Assembly: GCA_964371745.1 (NCBI GenBank) | Contig: CAYJNS010000025.1 | Coordinates: 1 to 14,428, forward strand | Length of the DNA stretch: 14,428 nt | Reading direction: 5' to 3' | DNA from: CAKOSP01 sp964371745 | Lineage (GTDB): Bacteria > Bacillota_I > Bacilli_A > RF39 > UBA660 | Shown here: in pieces, positions 13,247 through 14,428 of the stretch | Layout of the letters: the number at the start of each line of letters is the position of its first letter | Numbering within the stretch: the stretch's first letter is position 1 | Notes under the pieces: generated by a model | Told to the model about the DNA's origin: nothing | Seen by the model: only the letters and a program-made list of their open reading frames with translations | Databases searched by the model: none | Translations under genes and position numbers: made by a program

Positions 13247-13873
13247 GTGGTAAAAAAAATTATAGCGGTTATAATAATCGCATCAATAGTAATAGGAACA
13301 TATTTATTTATAAGTAATTATTTTAGTAATAAAAATGCTTGGAAAATAGAAATAACTCAGGAAGGCGTTAATATACGTGAACTTCATACGGCAACTAGTA
13401 ATAGATTAGGTGGAGCAAATGTAGGTACTATTTATGAAGTGCTTGAAACATATGAAGAAGATCAAAAATTTATGTGGTTTAAAGTTGAATATGAAAATGG
13501 TAAACAAGGATGGATCGCATCTTCAAGGCAAGTTCCTTATATTAAAGAATATAATAATCCAGATGGAGAAAAAAATGATGAACCAGTTATTATGGATTAT
13601 GCAAGACCAATAATAAGATATTTTGAAGATGTATATGCTGTATATGATATTAATAGTATCAACTATGAACATCTTGAAATTGAAGAAGACTCTGATTATG
13701 AGATTTCTCATAAAGTATATTTTGAGCAGTTTCCAGAGGACTCAGATATTCCACAGTATTGGATTGAGTATACGGTAATAGATGAATTTGATAATATGGA
13801 ATCAAAGGTACAAAAAATAACATTTGAAATTACTCCAGATATTAGTGAAGTATTATTATTTGAAGATATGTAA
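13247..13873 (+). CDS. Membrane-anchored bacterial SH3-domain protein
   Basis: The protein has 208 residues. It begins MVKKIIAVIIIASIVIGTYL, a single N-terminal membrane helix or uncleaved signal anchor that would place the rest outside the cell. Residues about 35-90 look like a bacterial SH3 domain: VNIRELHTATSNRLGGANVG, then YEVLETYEED, WFKVEYENGKQGWIAS. Such domains often bind peptidoglycan or other envelope ligands. The remaining region is acidic (EIEEDSDYEISHK, EITPDISEVLLFEDM) and is not recognised. I prefer GTG 13247, as AGGTGA at 13236-13241 gives 5-base spacing; ATG 13241 and GTG 13238 overlap that site. It follows the HD gene closely and ends in a terminator. No enzymatic domain is seen. 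Confidence 0.78.
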   Translation: MVKKIIAVIIIASIVIGTYLFISNYFSNKNAWKIEITQEGVNIRELHTATSNRLGGANVGTIYEVLETYEEDQKFMWFKVEYENGKQGWIASSRQVPYIKEYNNPDGEKNDEPVIMDYARPIIRYFEDVYAVYDINSINYEHLEIEEDSDYEISHKVYFEQFPEDSDIPQYWIEYTVIDEFDNMESKVQKITFEITPDISEVLLFEDM

Positions 13874-13900
13874 AAAATCAAAGACTATTCTTTGTTTTTT
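13873..13900 (+). terminator. Terminator after the SH3 gene
   Basis: The stem CAAAGA/TCTTTG (13879-13884 with 13889-13894) has the loop CTAT. It is flanked by AAAAA on the left and TTTTTT on the right, so on the plus strand it is a good intrinsic terminator. Confidence 0.82.
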
Positions 13901-13930
13901 AATGTTTACTAATAAATCAACAAAATACAT

Positions 13931-13959
13931 TTGATGCAATATATCAATTATGGTATAAT
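13931..13959 (+). promoter_or_regulatory. Promoter of the last gene, extended -10
   Basis: A -35 TTGATG (13931-13936), 17 bp, then TATAAT (13954-13959) with TGG at 13951-13953 forms an extended -10. The start should lie near 13966, about 15 bases before the ATG. Confidence 0.75.
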
Positions 13960-13980
13960 TATCTATAGGCGGGAATATAA

Positions 13981-14428
13981 ATGAAAAAAAAATTAAAACA
14001 TGCACTTACAATTAGAATATATATTACGAAAGATATAGAGGAATTAAAAAAAGTAGTTACAAAAAAGAATATAAGAATAATCAGTAAAACTATATTTGGT
14101 ATAGGATTAGGTCTTGCTACAATGTTTGTACCAATTAGAAAAGAAACAGTACAAATACCTATAAGGGGTGAATATTTAACTTATGTGACCGGTAAAGACG
14201 CTATATCCACAGAATTTTATGGTCCTAAAATTACTGAAAAATCAAGCGTTAGTAATATTAACTTAGATATGGAAAATCATTTAAATATTGAAGAAAATCT
14301 AGTTATATATTCAGAAAGTTATAAGCAAGATAATATAGATTTAAGAAATAAATTAGTATTTGATATTAATAATATTACACTTAATGAGTTGTTAAATATG
14401 GTAAATAATATTGAAGATATTAAAATTG
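13981..14428 (+). CDS. Putative single-pass membrane protein (3' truncated)
   Basis: The frame is open from ATG 13981 to the end of the window, giving 149 residues. AGGCGGGA about 7 bases upstream is the likely ribosome site. The N-terminus is basic (MKKKLKHALTIRIYITKDIE, KKVVTKKNIRI). A hydrophobic segment at about residues 35-51 (SKTIFGIGLGLATMFVP) looks like one membrane helix. A polar, asparagine-rich region with charged repeats follows. I do not recognise the family. It starts its own transcription unit after the SH3 gene terminator. Without the C-terminus neither the function nor the number of membrane segments can be given. Confidence 0.7.
   Translation, partial: MKKKLKHALTIRIYITKDIEELKKVVTKKNIRIISKTIFGIGLGLATMFVPIRKETVQIPIRGEYLTYVTGKDAISTEFYGPKITEKSSVSNINLDMENHLNIEENLVIYSESYKQDNIDLRNKLVFDINNITLNELLNMVNNIEDIKI

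Overview
The window is AT-rich DNA (roughly a quarter G+C by eye) from a walled, low-GC Gram-positive bacterium, most likely an uncultivated lineage of class Bacilli near the Erysipelotrichales/RF39 groups. The reasons are SepF and DivIVA together, a T-box in front of ileS, TmcAL, and A/T-ending codons throughout. The genetic code looks standard: all tryptophans are TGG, miaA ends in TGA, and AGG sits at conserved arginines. A 10-N block at 2948-2957 suggests a scaffolded draft, perhaps metagenomic.

Layout. 1-2509 is a cell-envelope block: the end of sepF, then divIVA, cdsA and rseP. 2527-2603 is tRNA-Arg(CCG). 2649-3468 is an accessory cassette: a promoter preceded by two Spo0A-box-like repeats, a very AT-rich DUF3800 gene broken by the N gap, and a bidirectional terminator. 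3560-5558 holds two tRNA-modification genes, tmcAL (minus) and miaA (plus), diverging from promoters whose -35 boxes overlap. 5606-7780 is a tight three-gene unit: a DCTD-like dCMP deaminase, a UMPH-1-type pyrimidine 5'-nucleotidase, and an unknown protein. 7862-8740 is another unknown protein with its own strong promoter. 8794-12579 is an isoleucine T-box unit in which an unknown gene lies between the riboswitch and a type 2 (eukaryote-like) ileS. 12656-13873 pairs an HD-domain hydrolase with a membrane-anchored SH3 protein. From 13931 a new promoter drives a membrane protein cut by the window end.

Theme. Translation runs through the window: tRNA-Arg, TmcAL (tRNA-Met C34), MiaA (A37), and IleS under a tRNA-Ile sensor. 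Division and envelope functions are at the left, and pyrimidine nucleotide metabolism is in the middle. The points I would look at first are: MiaA lacking about 55 residues, with a perfect palindrome at the missing segment; the paired Spo0A-like boxes before the DUF3800 gene; the shared -35 region of tmcAL and miaA; the unknown gene placed under the Ile T-box; and the deaminase/nucleotidase operon with its unknown partner. I saw no CRISPR array, transposase or complete known defence system.
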